DNA from: Streptomyces sp. SAI-127 | GTDB lineage: Bacteria; Actinomycetota; Actinomycetes; Streptomycetales; Streptomycetaceae | Length of the DNA: 64,000 nucleotides | Assembly: GCF_029894425.1 (NCBI RefSeq) | Contig: NZ_JARXYJ010000001.1 | Location: 4,092,001 to 4,156,000 of the forward strand | Direction of reading: 5' to 3' | Part shown: positions 50,271 through 60,301 of the stretch, piece after piece | Numbering within the stretch: the first letter of the stretch is position 1 | Layout: each line of letters opens with the position of its first letter | The notes under the pieces: generated by a model | What the model saw: the letters and a program-made list of their open reading frames with translations, nothing else | What the model was told of the DNA's origin: nothing | Databases searched by the model: none | Made by a program: the position numbers and the translations under genes

Positions 50271-51194
50271 GTGCAGGGAGTGCTGACCGGCTTCGCGGTG
50301 ATCGCGGTGGTCATCGGGGTCGGTTATCTCATCGGTCTGCGCGGCTACCTCGGCGACCATGGCCGGGAGGTCCTGACGAAGCTGGCCTTCCATGTGGCGT
50401 CCCCGGCCCTGCTGTTCACGACGCTGGCGCGGGCCGACCTGTCGGTGATCTTCTCCAGCCGCCTGCTGGTGACCGCGCTCAGCACGGCAGCGGCGGCGGG
50501 CATCTTCGTGGCGGTGGGTGCCGTCCGCGGCTGGGGGCTGGGCCGTACGACGATCGGCGCGCTGTGCTCGTCGTACGTCAACTCCGGCAATCTCGGCATC
50601 CCGATCGCTGTGTACGTCCTCGGGGACGCGTCGCTCGTGGCGCCGGTGCTGCTGTTCCAGCTGGTGGGGGTGACCCCGGTCGCGCTGACGGTTCTGGACC
50701 TGGCGTCGGGCGAGGGGGAGAAGGGCCCGCTGCGGCGGCGACTGCTGACCCCGCTCCGTAATCCGATCGCGGTGGGCTCGCTGGCCGGCGTGGCGGTCTC
50801 GGCGGCCGGTCTGAAGGTCCCGGCCCCGGTCATGGACCCCTTGACCCTGATCGGCGGCATGTCGGTCCCGGCCGTCCTCCTCGCCTTCGGGATCTCCCTG
50901 TGCGGCAGCACGATGCCCGGCCGGGGCCCGGACCGACAGCTCGTCCTGCTCTCGGTCGCGCTGAAGTCGGTGGGCCAGCCCGCGGCGGCCTGGGCACTGG
51001 CGGCCGGGGTCTTCGGCCTGCACGGGGCCCAACTCCTCGACGTGGTCGTGACCTCGGCCCTGCCGGCCGCGCAGAACCTCTACGCCTACGCCTCCACCTA
51101 CGGCGTGGGCGAGCGGTTGGCCCGGGACTCGATCCTGGTGTCGACGGTGCTGTCGGTGCCGGTGTTGGTGGGGGTGGCGGCGCTCCTCGGCTGA
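50271..51194 (+). CDS. AEC-family (auxin efflux carrier-like) transporter
   Basis: 307 residues with about 10 transmembrane segments in two halves. The N-terminal half includes LTKLAFHVASPALLF and VNSGNLGIPIAVYVLG, matching the conserved P-A-L-x and N-x-G-N-x-G-x-P motifs of the AEC/BASS-like fold. Bacterial members export or import organic acids such as malate; the substrate is unknown here. GTG start at 50271. It is followed 1 bp later by the convergent Uma2 gene. Confidence 0.88.
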   Translation: MQGVLTGFAVIAVVIGVGYLIGLRGYLGDHGREVLTKLAFHVASPALLFTTLARADLSVIFSSRLLVTALSTAAAAGIFVAVGAVRGWGLGRTTIGALCSSYVNSGNLGIPIAVYVLGDASLVAPVLLFQLVGVTPVALTVLDLASGEGEKGPLRRRLLTPLRNPIAVGSLAGVAVSAAGLKVPAPVMDPLTLIGGMSVPAVLLAFGISLCGSTMPGRGPDRQLVLLSVALKSVGQPAAAWALAAGVFGLHGAQLLDVVVTSALPAAQNLYAYASTYGVGERLARDSILVSTVLSVPVLVGVAALLG

Positions 51195-51195
51195 C

Positions 51196-51780
51196 TCACG
51201 TCTCGGGGAATTCGCCGGTGTCGATGACGAGATCGAAGGGCGCCGGGATGGTGAGGAGTTCGCCGAACTTGGCGACGGCCAGGGGGCGGTAGACATCCCC
51301 CTGAGGCTCTCCGTAGAGCGTCGCCGTGGGGCCTTCGGGCGCCCAGCGGTCGACAAGGAGGCAGAGCGGGATGCCCGCGGAGGCGTAGGCGGCCGGCTTG
51401 CTCACACGGTCGTGGCGGGCGTTCTTCCTGGAGGTGACCTCCACGACGAGTTCGGCGACGGCGGCCGGCAAGTAGGTCTCCGCGTCGGTGCACTCCTCGA
51501 TCGGGGCGACCAGGATGTCCGGGATGAACATCCCCAACCGCGACGGAACAGCGATGGCCTGGGTCTGGAACACCCCCCAGTCATCGGGGATCACGGAGTA
51601 AAGGCGGCGCTGAATACGTTCCGCGATCACGTTGTGACGCGGCGCGGGAGCAAATGACACGGTGATGATCCCCTCGATGATCTCCACCTTGCTGCCCTCG
51701 GGCCATTCCATCTCGTCCCAGAGCTGGACGAGGTCGTCCCAGCTCTGGCCGGGATCGTGGCCCACGGTGAGTGCGCTCAT
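51196..51780 (-). CDS. Uma2-family (DUF820) putative endonuclease
   Basis: 194 residues with the PD-(D/E)xK layout of Uma2 proteins: KVEIIEGIITVSFAP near 31, FIPDILVAPIEE with the catalytic Asp near 90, and ELVVEVTSRKNARHDRVSK supplying Glu and Lys near 113-120. Uma2 genes are very common in Streptomyces and cyanobacteria, and their biological role is unclear. The start is ATG 51778-51780. There is no nearby toxin-antitoxin or transposon gene. Confidence 0.88.
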   Translation of the reverse strand: MSALTVGHDPGQSWDDLVQLWDEMEWPEGSKVEIIEGIITVSFAPAPRHNVIAERIQRRLYSVIPDDWGVFQTQAIAVPSRLGMFIPDILVAPIEECTDAETYLPAAVAELVVEVTSRKNARHDRVSKPAAYASAGIPLCLLVDRWAPEGPTATLYGEPQGDVYRPLAVAKFGELLTIPAPFDLVIDTGEFPET

Positions 51781-51820
51781 GGCGGTCTCCTATCGGTGCG
51801 TCACCGATCCCAGCATGCCG

Positions 51821-51852
51821 AACGGGACCGGTGGCGGTCCACCGATCCCGTT
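51821..51852. terminator. Hairpin downstream of deoA
   Basis: AACGGGACCGGTGG pairs with CCACCGATCCCGTT (one G-U) around a CGGT loop, 24 bp after the deoA stop. It insulates the nucleoside operon from the Uma2 gene. Confidence 0.82.
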
Positions 51853-51875
51853 CACCCGGAAGAGGAAACCCCAGG

Positions 51876-53159
<1,284 letters not shown>

Positions 53160-53180
53160 GCAGGGCTTTCCTTCCGGGAA

Positions 53181-53582
53181 TTACTTGGTGAGATGCCCCG
53201 GCCCGAAGGCCTGCGGCAGCATCTCCGACAGCGGCAGGATCCCCGCCGGGGTCTCCATGAGCAGGTCGGGGCCGCCGAACTCGTACAGCAGCTGCCGGCA
53301 GCGGCCGCAGGGGACGAGGATCTCGCCCCTGCCGTCGACGCAGGTGAAGTGCGTGAGGCGGCCGCCGCCCGTGTTCTGCAGCTCCGAGACCAGACCGCAC
53401 TCGGCGCACAGGCCGAGGCCGTAGGAGGCGTTCTCGACGTTGCAGCCGGTGATCGTACGGCCGTCGTCGACCAGGGCGGCCACGCCGACCGGGTAGCCGG
53501 AGTACGGGGCGTACGCCCGGGACATGGCGTCCCGGGCCCGCTCGCGCAGCGACTCCCAGTCGACGTCGGACCGCGGGGTCAC
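53181..53582 (-). CDS. cdd: Cytidine deaminase
   Basis: 133 residues; turns cytidine and deoxycytidine into uridine and deoxyuridine, the substrates of DeoA. The zinc motif is CAE at 59-61 (GLGLCAECGLV) with PCGRC at 91-95, the homotetrameric-type arrangement with three Cys ligands. AYAPYSGYPVGVA near 23-35 is the N-terminal family signature. The GTG start shares GTGA with the stop of the upstream permease gene, so translation is coupled to the importer. Confidence 0.96.
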   Translation of the reverse strand: MTPRSDVDWESLRERARDAMSRAYAPYSGYPVGVAALVDDGRTITGCNVENASYGLGLCAECGLVSELQNTGGGRLTHFTCVDGRGEILVPCGRCRQLLYEFGGPDLLMETPAGILPLSEMLPQAFGPGHLTK

Positions 53583-54862
53583 TTGCCCTGGCCCTTCCGG
53601 TAACGCATGCCGTCCGCCTTGGGCATCCGCAGGCGCTGCGCGGACAGCGACAGCACCAGCAGGGTGACGACGTACGGGGTGGCGCCCACGAAGTCGCTCG
53701 GGACCTCGTCGGTGACCAGGTACCAGACCAGGACGCCCGCGGCCACCATGAGGCTGATGCCGCCCTGCCAGTGGGCCTTCTTGTACAGCTTCCAGCCGGC
53801 CATCGCCAGGAGCAGCACGAACAGCAGGAGCAGCAGCGCGTGGACGGTCTCGCCGCCGCTGCGCAGCTGGAGCGCGTCGGAGTAGCCGAACAGGCCCGCG
53901 CCCATGGCGAGTCCGCCGGGCCGCCAGTTGCCGAAGATCATGGCCGCCAGACCGATGTAGCCGCGTCCGCCGGTCTGGCCCTCCAGGTAGGTGTGCGAGG
54001 TGACCAGGGCCAGGAAGGCGCCGCCGAGGCCGGCGAGGCCGCCGGAGACGGCCACGGCCATGTACTTGTACTTGTAGACGTTGACGCCGAGGGACTCGGC
54101 GGCCATCGGGTTCTCACCGCAGGAGCGCAGCCGCAGGCCGAACGGGGTGCGCCACAGCAGCCACCAGCTGCCGACGAACAGCACGACCGCCAGGACCGTC
54201 ACGATGGACAGGTCGGTGAACAGACCGCCGAGGATGCCCGCGATGTCGGAGATCAGGAACCAGTGGTGGTTCTCGATGGAGTGCAGTCCGCTCGAGATGC
54301 CCGGGACGTCGAAGCTGGGCAGCGAGTCCACGGGCGGGGACTGCTTGGGGTTGCCGCCCGCTTCCTCCGCCTTGCCGTCCACGAAGAAGAGCTTGGCGAG
54401 GTACTGGGTGGTGCCGAGCGCGAGGAGGTTGATCGCGACACCGGAGACGATGTGGTCGACGCCGAAGGTGACGGTCGCGACCGCGTGCAGCAGGCCGCCC
54501 AGGACGCCGAAGCCCACGCCGCACAGGAGGCCGAGCCAGGGGCTGGACTGCCAGCCGATCCAGCCGGCGCCGAAGGTGCCGAGGATCATCATGCCCTCGA
54601 GGCCGATGTTGACCACGCCGGACCGCTCGGACCACAGACCGGCCAGACCGGCGAGGCCGATCGGCACGGCCAGGCTGAGCGCCGCGGAGACCTGGCCCTC
54701 GGAGGTGAGCTGGTCGGAGCCGGAGATGACGCGGACCGCCGCGACGAGCAGCAGCGCACCGGCCACGATCATGAGGATCTGGCCGAGCGAACGGCCCGAC
54801 CGGGTGGCGGTGTCCGCCTTGGGTGCCGCGGGGGGCGGCGTGTCGGTCATCGTGGCAGTCAT
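53579..54862 (-). CDS. Nucleoside ABC transporter permease (second subunit)
   Basis: 427 residues of the BPD_transp_2 family with about 10-11 helices. Regions such as LWSERSGVVNIGLEGMMILG and LRSCGENPMAAESLGVNVYKYKY are typical of simple-sugar/nucleoside (BmpA-linked, NupQ-like) permeases. A long extracytoplasmic loop near 185-215 (KAEEAGGNPKQSPPVDSLPS) is notable. ATG 54860-54862 follows GGAGG. The start overlaps the upstream permease stop by one base (TGATG), ensuring matched synthesis of the two channel halves. Confidence 0.92.
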   Translation of the reverse strand: MTATMTDTPPPAAPKADTATRSGRSLGQILMIVAGALLLVAAVRVISGSDQLTSEGQVSAALSLAVPIGLAGLAGLWSERSGVVNIGLEGMMILGTFGAGWIGWQSSPWLGLLCGVGFGVLGGLLHAVATVTFGVDHIVSGVAINLLALGTTQYLAKLFFVDGKAEEAGGNPKQSPPVDSLPSFDVPGISSGLHSIENHHWFLISDIAGILGGLFTDLSIVTVLAVVLFVGSWWLLWRTPFGLRLRSCGENPMAAESLGVNVYKYKYMAVAVSGGLAGLGGAFLALVTSHTYLEGQTGGRGYIGLAAMIFGNWRPGGLAMGAGLFGYSDALQLRSGGETVHALLLLLFVLLLAMAGWKLYKKAHWQGGISLMVAAGVLVWYLVTDEVPSDFVGATPYVVTLLVLSLSAQRLRMPKADGMRYRKGQGK

Positions 54863-55989
54863 CACGCCACCTCCTGCTTCTGGGTCGTGGCTGCGGCCTG
54901 GGCGGCGAGCTCGGCGCCGACCCGCTGCTGCTGGCGCTTGAGTCCGTAACGGCGTACGACTTCGTAGGCGATGACGACGCACAGGACGATGACGCCCTGG
55001 ATGACGCCGAGGATCTCCTTGTCGTAGCCCTCGAACTCCAGGTGGTTGGTCGTGCGCTCCAGGAAGCCCCACAGCAGCGCGCCCAGCGCGATGCCGACCG
55101 GGTTGTTGCGGCCGAGCAGGGCGATGGCGATGCCGGTGAAGCCGATGCCGGTCGGGAAGTCGTTGCTGAACTGGTGGCTGTCGTTGAGGAGGGTCGGCAT
55201 GCCGATCAGGCCGGCCACCGCGCCCGAGATGAGCATGCTGGTGGCGATCATCCTCTTCACCGAGACACCGCTCGCGGCTGCGGCGCTCTCGGACTGGCCG
55301 ACGGTGCGCAGGTCGAAGCCGAAGCGGGTGCGGCCGAGGACGAACCAGTACGCGATGCCGACGAGCGCGGCGATGACGATGAAGCCCCACAGCACGCCCG
55401 CGGCGCCGGTGTCGATCTGGAAGAAGTACGAGGACGACGGCAGCGGCTTGGTGGAGACGACCGTGCCGCCGGCCTGGAGTTCGGCGAGCTTTCCGGGCTG
55501 GAGCAGATAGGCGATGATCGCGGTGGCGATCGCGTTGAGCATGATCGTCGAGATGACCTCGCTGACGCCGCGGGTCACCTTCAGAACGCCCGCGATGCCC
55601 GCCCACACGGCACCGGTGCCCATGGCGCACAGGATGATCAGCGGGATGGAGATCCAGCCGGGCGTGGTCAGCGCGCCACCGAGGACGGCGGCGAAGAACG
55701 CGGCGATGCGGTACTGGCCGTCGACGCCGATGTTGAACAGGTTCATGCGGAAGCCGATGGCCACCGCGACACCCGCGAGGTAGTACGTCGTCGCCTTGTT
55801 GAGGATGTAGACCTGGCTGTCGCTGGCGGAGCCGTAGGTCAGCATGTCGCTGAAGGCGGCGCCCGGGTTCTTGCCGGTGGCGAGGATCACCAGGGTGGTC
55901 ACGACGAGTGCGGCGACGACCGCCAGCAGCGGCGCCGCGATGCCGAGGAGCAGCCGCTCCTTGTCGATGCGTTGGGTCAGCTTGTTCAT
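54862..55989 (-). CDS. Nucleoside ABC transporter permease (first subunit)
   Basis: 375 residues of the BPD_transp_2 family (NupP-like), with the conserved GFRMNLFNIGVDGQYRIAAF near 78-97 and FGFDLRTVGQSESAAAASGV near 225, the coupling-helix EAA-like region. About ten transmembrane helices. ATG 55987-55989 overlaps the ATPase stop (ATGA). It pairs with the next permease to form the channel fed by the BMP lipoprotein. Confidence 0.92.
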   Translation of the reverse strand: MNKLTQRIDKERLLLGIAAPLLAVVAALVVTTLVILATGKNPGAAFSDMLTYGSASDSQVYILNKATTYYLAGVAVAIGFRMNLFNIGVDGQYRIAAFFAAVLGGALTTPGWISIPLIILCAMGTGAVWAGIAGVLKVTRGVSEVISTIMLNAIATAIIAYLLQPGKLAELQAGGTVVSTKPLPSSSYFFQIDTGAAGVLWGFIVIAALVGIAYWFVLGRTRFGFDLRTVGQSESAAAASGVSVKRMIATSMLISGAVAGLIGMPTLLNDSHQFSNDFPTGIGFTGIAIALLGRNNPVGIALGALLWGFLERTTNHLEFEGYDKEILGVIQGVIVLCVVIAYEVVRRYGLKRQQQRVGAELAAQAAATTQKQEVA

Positions 55990-57566
55990 CGGGCGTCGTC
56001 CTCGTCGTCCGCTGCGGAGTCCTCTGCGTGCTCCAGGTGCCCGGTGGCAGCACCGGTCATCGCGGAGCCCAGCTCCTCGGGGGTGATGGTGGCGGGGTCG
56101 GCGTCGGCGACCAGTCGGCCCCGGTACATCACCCGCAGGGTGTCGGACAGGCCGATGAGCTCGTCCAGGTCGGCCGAGATCAGCAGCACGGCCAGGCCCT
56201 CGCGGCGGGCCTGGCGGATGTGGTCCCAGATCGCGGCCTGCGCGCCGACGTCCACACCGCGGGTGGGGTGGGCGGCGATGAGCAGCGTGGGCGCGTGGCT
56301 CATCTCGCGGCCGACGATCAGCTTCTGCTGGTTGCCGCCGGACAGGGAGGCGGCGGTGACGTCGATGCCCGGGGTGCGGACGTCGTACGCCTTGATGATG
56401 CGCTCGGTGTCGGTGCGGGCCGCCTTGATGTCGAGCAGCTGGCCGCGGGAGTTGGGCTTCTCGGTGACGTGGCCGAGGATGCGGTTCTCCCACAGCGGGG
56501 CCTCGAGGAGCAGACCGTGGCGGTGGCGGTCCTCGGGGATGTAGCCGACGCCGGCCTCGCGGCGGCGGCGGGTGGGGGCGTGGGAGATGTCGGTGCCGTC
56601 GAGGACGACCGTGCCGGAGTCGGGGTTGCGGATGCCCATGATGGCCTCGACCAGTTCGGACTGGCCGTTGCCCTCCACACCGGCGATACCGAGGACCTCG
56701 CCCTTGTGGATGGTGAACGAGATGTCGTCGAGGATGATGCGCTCGATGCCGTCGAGGTCGGTCTGGGCCAGGCGCAGACCGTCCAGCTTCAGCAGCGGGA
56801 CGTCGGTGACCGTGGACTCCTCGGTCTCCGGGGTGGGCAGTTCGCTGCCGACCATCAGCTCGGCGAGCTGCTTGGGGGTGGTGCCGGCGGGCTTGACCGT
56901 GCCGACGGTGGTGCCGCGCCGGATGACCGTGATCTCGTCGGCGACGGAGAGGACTTCGCCGAGCTTGTGCGAGATGAAGATGACGGTGAGGCCTTCGGCC
57001 TTGAGCTCGCGCAGGTTGTCGAAGAGGGCGTCGACCTCCTGCGGCACGAGGACGGCGGTGGGCTCGTCGAGGATCAGCGTCTTGGCGCCGCGGTAGAGGA
57101 CCTTGAGGATCTCCACGCGCTGGCGGTCGGCGACGCCGAGCTCCTCCAGCAGGACGTCGGGGCGTACGTTCAGGCTGTACGCGTTGGAGATCTCCCTGAT
57201 CTTCGCGCGGGCCTTGGCGCCGATGCCGTACAGCTTCTCCGCGCCCAGGACGACGTTCTCCAGGACCGTGAGGTTGTCGGCGAGCATGAAGTGCTGGTGC
57301 ACCATGCCGATGCCGCGGCCGATGGCGTCGGCGGGGGTGTGGAAGGTGACCGTCTCGCCGTTCACCGTGATGGTGCCCTCGTCCGGCTGCTGCATGCCGT
57401 AGAGGATCTTCATCAGGGTGGACTTGCCGGCACCGTTCTCACCGCACAGGGCGTGCACGGTGCCCGTGCGGACGGTGATGTCGATGTCCTTGTTGGCGAC
57501 GACGCCGGGGAATCGCTTGGTGATGCCGCGCAGTTCGACGGCAGCGGGAGGGCTGGACGCGTTGAT
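55986..57566 (-). CDS. Nucleoside ABC transporter ATPase with an apparent ATC start
   Basis: A double ATPase of about 526 residues (two ABC domains, NupO/RbsA type). The first Walker A is GENGAGKST (near 43-51). The first signature is largely lost: the family's LSVGxxQRVEILK appears as LGVADRQRVEILK. The second half has VEGNGQSELVEAI and SGGNQQKLIVGREM. No ATG, GTG or TTG precedes the essential VELRGITKRFPGVVANKDID strand. The frame is open back to a stop at 57642, and the only codon well placed behind GAGGAGAG is ATC at 57564-57566 (reading INASSPPAAVELRG). A GTG at 57458 would cut off the first beta sheet. I therefore infer an AUC start or a base error. It heads the operon with two permeases, cdd and deoA. 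Confidence 0.85.
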   Translation of the reverse strand: MNASSPPAAVELRGITKRFPGVVANKDIDITVRTGTVHALCGENGAGKSTLMKILYGMQQPDEGTITVNGETVTFHTPADAIGRGIGMVHQHFMLADNLTVLENVVLGAEKLYGIGAKARAKIREISNAYSLNVRPDVLLEELGVADRQRVEILKVLYRGAKTLILDEPTAVLVPQEVDALFDNLRELKAEGLTVIFISHKLGEVLSVADEITVIRRGTTVGTVKPAGTTPKQLAELMVGSELPTPETEESTVTDVPLLKLDGLRLAQTDLDGIERIILDDISFTIHKGEVLGIAGVEGNGQSELVEAIMGIRNPDSGTVVLDGTDISHAPTRRRREAGVGYIPEDRHRHGLLLEAPLWENRILGHVTEKPNSRGQLLDIKAARTDTERIIKAYDVRTPGIDVTAASLSGGNQQKLIVGREMSHAPTLLIAAHPTRGVDVGAQAAIWDHIRQARREGLAVLLISADLDELIGLSDTLRVMYRGRLVADADPATITPEELGSAMTGAATGHLEHAEDSAADDEDDAR

Positions 57567-57641
57567 GGCGCACTCTCCTCGGGGAAAAGGGGCTGCGTAG
57601 GGGAGGGCAGGCGTCGGTGACGCTAGCGCGGCAACTCCGTG

Positions 57642-57653
57642 CTACACGCGTAG
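57642..57653. promoter_or_regulatory. Operator-like CTACACGCGTAG before the importer operon
   Basis: Matches the CTACGCGCGTAG palindrome at 11 of 12 positions. It is flanked by a wider inverted repeat, CAACTC (57632-57637) and GAGTTG (57653-57658). A TAGCGT -10-like element lies 16 bp downstream on the minus strand. Confidence 0.65.
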
Positions 57654-57670
57654 AGTTGACACATTGTTAT

Positions 57671-57709
57671 GGCTCGACGAGGGGGTTGTCGAGGCCCCCT
57701 CGTCGAGCC
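57671..57709 (-). terminator. Strong hairpin between the BMP gene and importer ATPase gene
   Basis: GGCTCGACGAGGGGG pairs perfectly with CCCCCTCGTCGAGCC across a 9-nt loop. It separates the binding-protein transcript from the ATPase operon, which allows excess binding protein. Confidence 0.87.
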
Positions 57710-57733
57710 CGGGTTCCGGCGGGAACCGTCAGG

Positions 57734-58792
57734 TCAGCTGGTCTTGACCTTGACGGTGCCGTCGACGATCTTCTTCTTCGCGGCGTCCAGCTGCGGCTGG
57801 ATGTCGTCGATGAAGCCACCGCTGGTGGCCAGGCCGACACCGCCCTTGGCGAGGGAGTAGATCTGGTTGCCGGTCAGCGGCTTGCCGTCGTGCACGGACT
57901 TGACGAAGTCGTAGACGCCGACGTCGACGTTCTTGACCATCGAGGTCAGGATCGAGTTCTTGTACTTGCTCAGACCCGGGATGTTGTACTGGTCCGAGTC
58001 CACGCCGATGGCCCACGCGCCCTTGACGCCGGAGACGGCCTCGATGGCGCCGTTGCCGGAGGAGCCGGCCGCGGTGTAGATCACGTCGGCGCCGCCGTCG
58101 AGCTGGCCGGACGCGGCCTCCTTGCCCTTGTCGGGGCTGGCGAAGCCGGACAGGTCGGAGCCGTGGGTCAGGTACTGGACGTCGACCTTGACGCCGGGCT
58201 TGGTGTCCTTGACGCCCTGGACGTAGCCCGCCGCGAACTTCTTGATCAGCGGGGTGTCCACACCGCCGATGAAGCCGACGTGGGACTTCTTGGTCTTCAG
58301 CGCGGCGGCGACACCGGCGAGGTAGGAGCCCTGCTCCTCGGTGAAGGTGATGCTGTCGACGTTCTTGGCGGTCGCGACCGAGTCGATGAGGCCGAAGTTG
58401 ACCTTCGGGTACTTCGCGGCGACCTTGTCCACCGAGGTGGCGTAGGAGAAGCCGACGGCGACGATCGGGTTGTAACCGGCGTCCGCCAGGTCGGTCAGGC
58501 GCTGCTCACGGTCGGCCTCGGTGTCGGAGCTCTTGGCGGTGAGCTCCTTGATGGAACCGTTGAACTCCTTCTCGGCCTTGTCGGCACCGCGCGCGGCGGA
58601 GTCGTTGAAGGAACGGTCACCGCGGCCGCCGACGTCGTAGGCGAGACCGATCTTGATACCGCCCTTGCCGCTGCCCGCGGAGGCGGACGAGGAGCTGTCG
58701 TCCTCGGAGGAGGTGCTGCCACAGGCTGTGGCAGTCAGTGCGAGAGCTGCGGTGGCGATACACGCAGCGGAAAGCTTGGCTACCCGGCGCAC
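57734..58792 (-). CDS. BMP-family nucleoside-binding lipoprotein
   Basis: 352 residues. The signal peptide ends in the lipobox ATAC with Cys24, followed by a Ser/Asp-rich tether. The mature domain has the BMP (PnrA/Med) pattern: GIKIGLAYDVGGRGDRSFND near 45-64, GVGFSYATSVDKVA-type and GSSGNGAIEAV segments, and DSDQYNIPG near 265. Those features match PnrA/BmpA proteins that capture purine and other nucleosides for ABC import. The GTG at 58790-58792 is placed by AAGGAG 7 nt upstream; longer upstream reading lacks a signal-peptide layout. It is separately transcribed ahead of the transporter operon. Confidence 0.92.
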   Translation of the reverse strand: MRRVAKLSAACIATAALALTATACGSTSSEDDSSSSASAGSGKGGIKIGLAYDVGGRGDRSFNDSAARGADKAEKEFNGSIKELTAKSSDTEADREQRLTDLADAGYNPIVAVGFSYATSVDKVAAKYPKVNFGLIDSVATAKNVDSITFTEEQGSYLAGVAAALKTKKSHVGFIGGVDTPLIKKFAAGYVQGVKDTKPGVKVDVQYLTHGSDLSGFASPDKGKEAASGQLDGGADVIYTAAGSSGNGAIEAVSGVKGAWAIGVDSDQYNIPGLSKYKNSILTSMVKNVDVGVYDFVKSVHDGKPLTGNQIYSLAKGGVGLATSGGFIDDIQPQLDAAKKKIVDGTVKVKTS

Positions 58793-58896
58793 GGGAGGCT
58801 CCTTCACCTGACCTGAGCGCCTTGTCGGCGCTTCATGTGAGCACCATGCCAGTGCCCGGGCCTGTACGCCCCTGCGGCGTTGGCTTCGCGGCATCG

Positions 58897-58908
58897 TAAC
58901 GCGCGTAG
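58897..58908. promoter_or_regulatory. Operator-like half-conserved palindrome before the BMP gene
   Basis: TAACGCGCGTAG matches CTACGCGCGTAG at 10 of 12 positions. On the minus strand it overlaps a TACGAT -10-like element, about 105 bp upstream of the GTG, leaving a leader with a ribosome site, unlike the leaderless add, deoC and phosphorylase genes. Confidence 0.6.
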
Positions 58909-59046
58909 ATGTCGGAAACAGACCTCTTCCGAAGCCGTTATCGATTCGAGGCAAACAGCGTCTGAACTGAGGCTCTGCCGCCCTCGCACACCGGGATTTC
59001 GATGTGCGCACAATTGGCTTACGAGCATGTTGCGCCGGTCGGCGGA

Positions 59047-59066
59047 ACGGCCCCCGTGGGGGCCGT
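59047..59066 (-). terminator. Hairpin downstream of the M20 gene
   Basis: ACGGCCCCCGTGGGGGCCGT, a near-perfect palindrome with a 9-bp stem, lies 15 bp past the amidohydrolase stop. Confidence 0.7.
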
Positions 59067-59080
59067 CCGTCACGCTCGGA

Positions 59081-60301
59081 TCACTGTGCGGCATCCAGCA
59101 GGGCCGCCGCCGTGAACATCTCCACACCGACGGTGATGGCGGACTCGTCGGCGTCGAAGTCGCCCTGGTGGAGGTCGCGCACGGTCCGCTCCCCCGGCGT
59201 GCGCACCCCGAGACGCGCCATGGCACCCGGCACATGCTGCAGATACCAGGAGAAGTCCTCGCCGCCCAGGCTCTGCTCGGTGTCCTCGATCGAGTCGGCT
59301 CCGCGCCGGACGGTCATGGCGTCCCGGAGCAGCTCGGTGACGCCCGCGTCGTTGACGACGGGCGGAACCCCACGCACGTAGTTGATCTCGGACTTGGCCC
59401 GGTGCAGATTGGCGACCTCGTCGATCGCGGCGACCACGATGTCCGGGGCCTGCCGCCAGGTGTCGAGGTCCAGGCAGCGCACGGTCCCGGAGAGCTCGGC
59501 GTGCTGCGGGATCACATTAGGTGCGTGCCCCGACTCGATCCGCCCCCAGGTCACGGCGAGCCCGGCCCGCGTGTCCACCCGTCGCCCGACGATAGCGGGC
59601 ACGTCGGTGACGACGCGGGCGGCGGCGGTGACGAGGTCGGTGGTGAGGTGCGGCCGGGCGGTGTGCCCACCGGGCCCGTCGAGGGAGATCTCCAGCCGGT
59701 CGCAGGCGGAGGTGATGGCACCGGTCCTGAGCCCGATCTTCCCGGCGTCGACCCGCGGGTCGCAGTGCACGGCGAGCATCTTCCCGACGCCCTCCAGCAC
59801 CCCGCAGTCGATGGCGTCGGCGGCACCGCCGGGCAGCACTTCCTCGGCGGGCTGGAAGAGCAGCCGCACGGGCCGCGGCAGCAGCCCACGCCTGTGCAGG
59901 TCGGCGAGGACGAGCCCGGCCCCGAGCACCACGGCCGTGTGGACGTCGTGTCCGCACGCATGCGCCCGATCGGGCACGGTCGACCGGTACGAGCACTCGC
60001 TCTTCGTGTCCGGGATGGGCAGGCCGTCGATGTCGGCGCGCAGGGCGAGCATGGGCCGCTCGCCGTCCCACTCCCCGATGTCACACACGAGCCCGGTGCC
60101 GACGGCGAGCACGCGCGGCTTCAGGCCGGCCCTCTCCAGTCGTTCCTTGATCGCCGCGGTGGTTCGGAACTCCTGGTTGCCGAGCTCCGGGTGCATGTGC
60201 AAGTCGCGTCGGAACACTACGAGTTCGGCGTGCAGTTCCTCGCTCAGCACGCCGGGAAGCACGGCTTCCCCGGGAAGATCGACCTCGGACTCCAGTGACA
60301 T
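59081..60301 (-). CDS. M20-family metal-dependent amidohydrolase
   Basis: About 406 residues. The metal-binding motif HACGHDVHTAVVLGAG is near 115-130, the catalytic Glu pair is in LLFQPAEEVLPGGA near 155, and the LGGEDFSWYLQHVPGAM ending binds the second metal. A lid/dimerisation domain lies at about 190-300. Family members hydrolyse N-acyl amino acids, hippurate or IAA conjugates; the substrate is unclear. ATG 60299-60301 is preferred because GAGGG precedes it at a workable distance; a GTG at 60313 would add four residues. It stands apart from the nucleoside importer and has no CTACGCGCGTAG site. Confidence 0.9.
   Translation of the reverse strand: MSLESEVDLPGEAVLPGVLSEELHAELVVFRRDLHMHPELGNQEFRTTAAIKERLERAGLKPRVLAVGTGLVCDIGEWDGERPMLALRADIDGLPIPDTKSECSYRSTVPDRAHACGHDVHTAVVLGAGLVLADLHRRGLLPRPVRLLFQPAEEVLPGGAADAIDCGVLEGVGKMLAVHCDPRVDAGKIGLRTGAITSACDRLEISLDGPGGHTARPHLTTDLVTAAARVVTDVPAIVGRRVDTRAGLAVTWGRIESGHAPNVIPQHAELSGTVRCLDLDTWRQAPDIVVAAIDEVANLHRAKSEINYVRGVPPVVNDAGVTELLRDAMTVRRGADSIEDTEQSLGGEDFSWYLQHVPGAMARLGVRTPGERTVRDLHQGDFDADESAITVGVEMFTAAALLDAAQ

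Noticed and set aside
57656..57661. TTGACA on the plus strand as a promoter
   Set aside because: No -10 at suitable spacing and no plus-strand gene follows; it is part of the inverted repeat around the operator.
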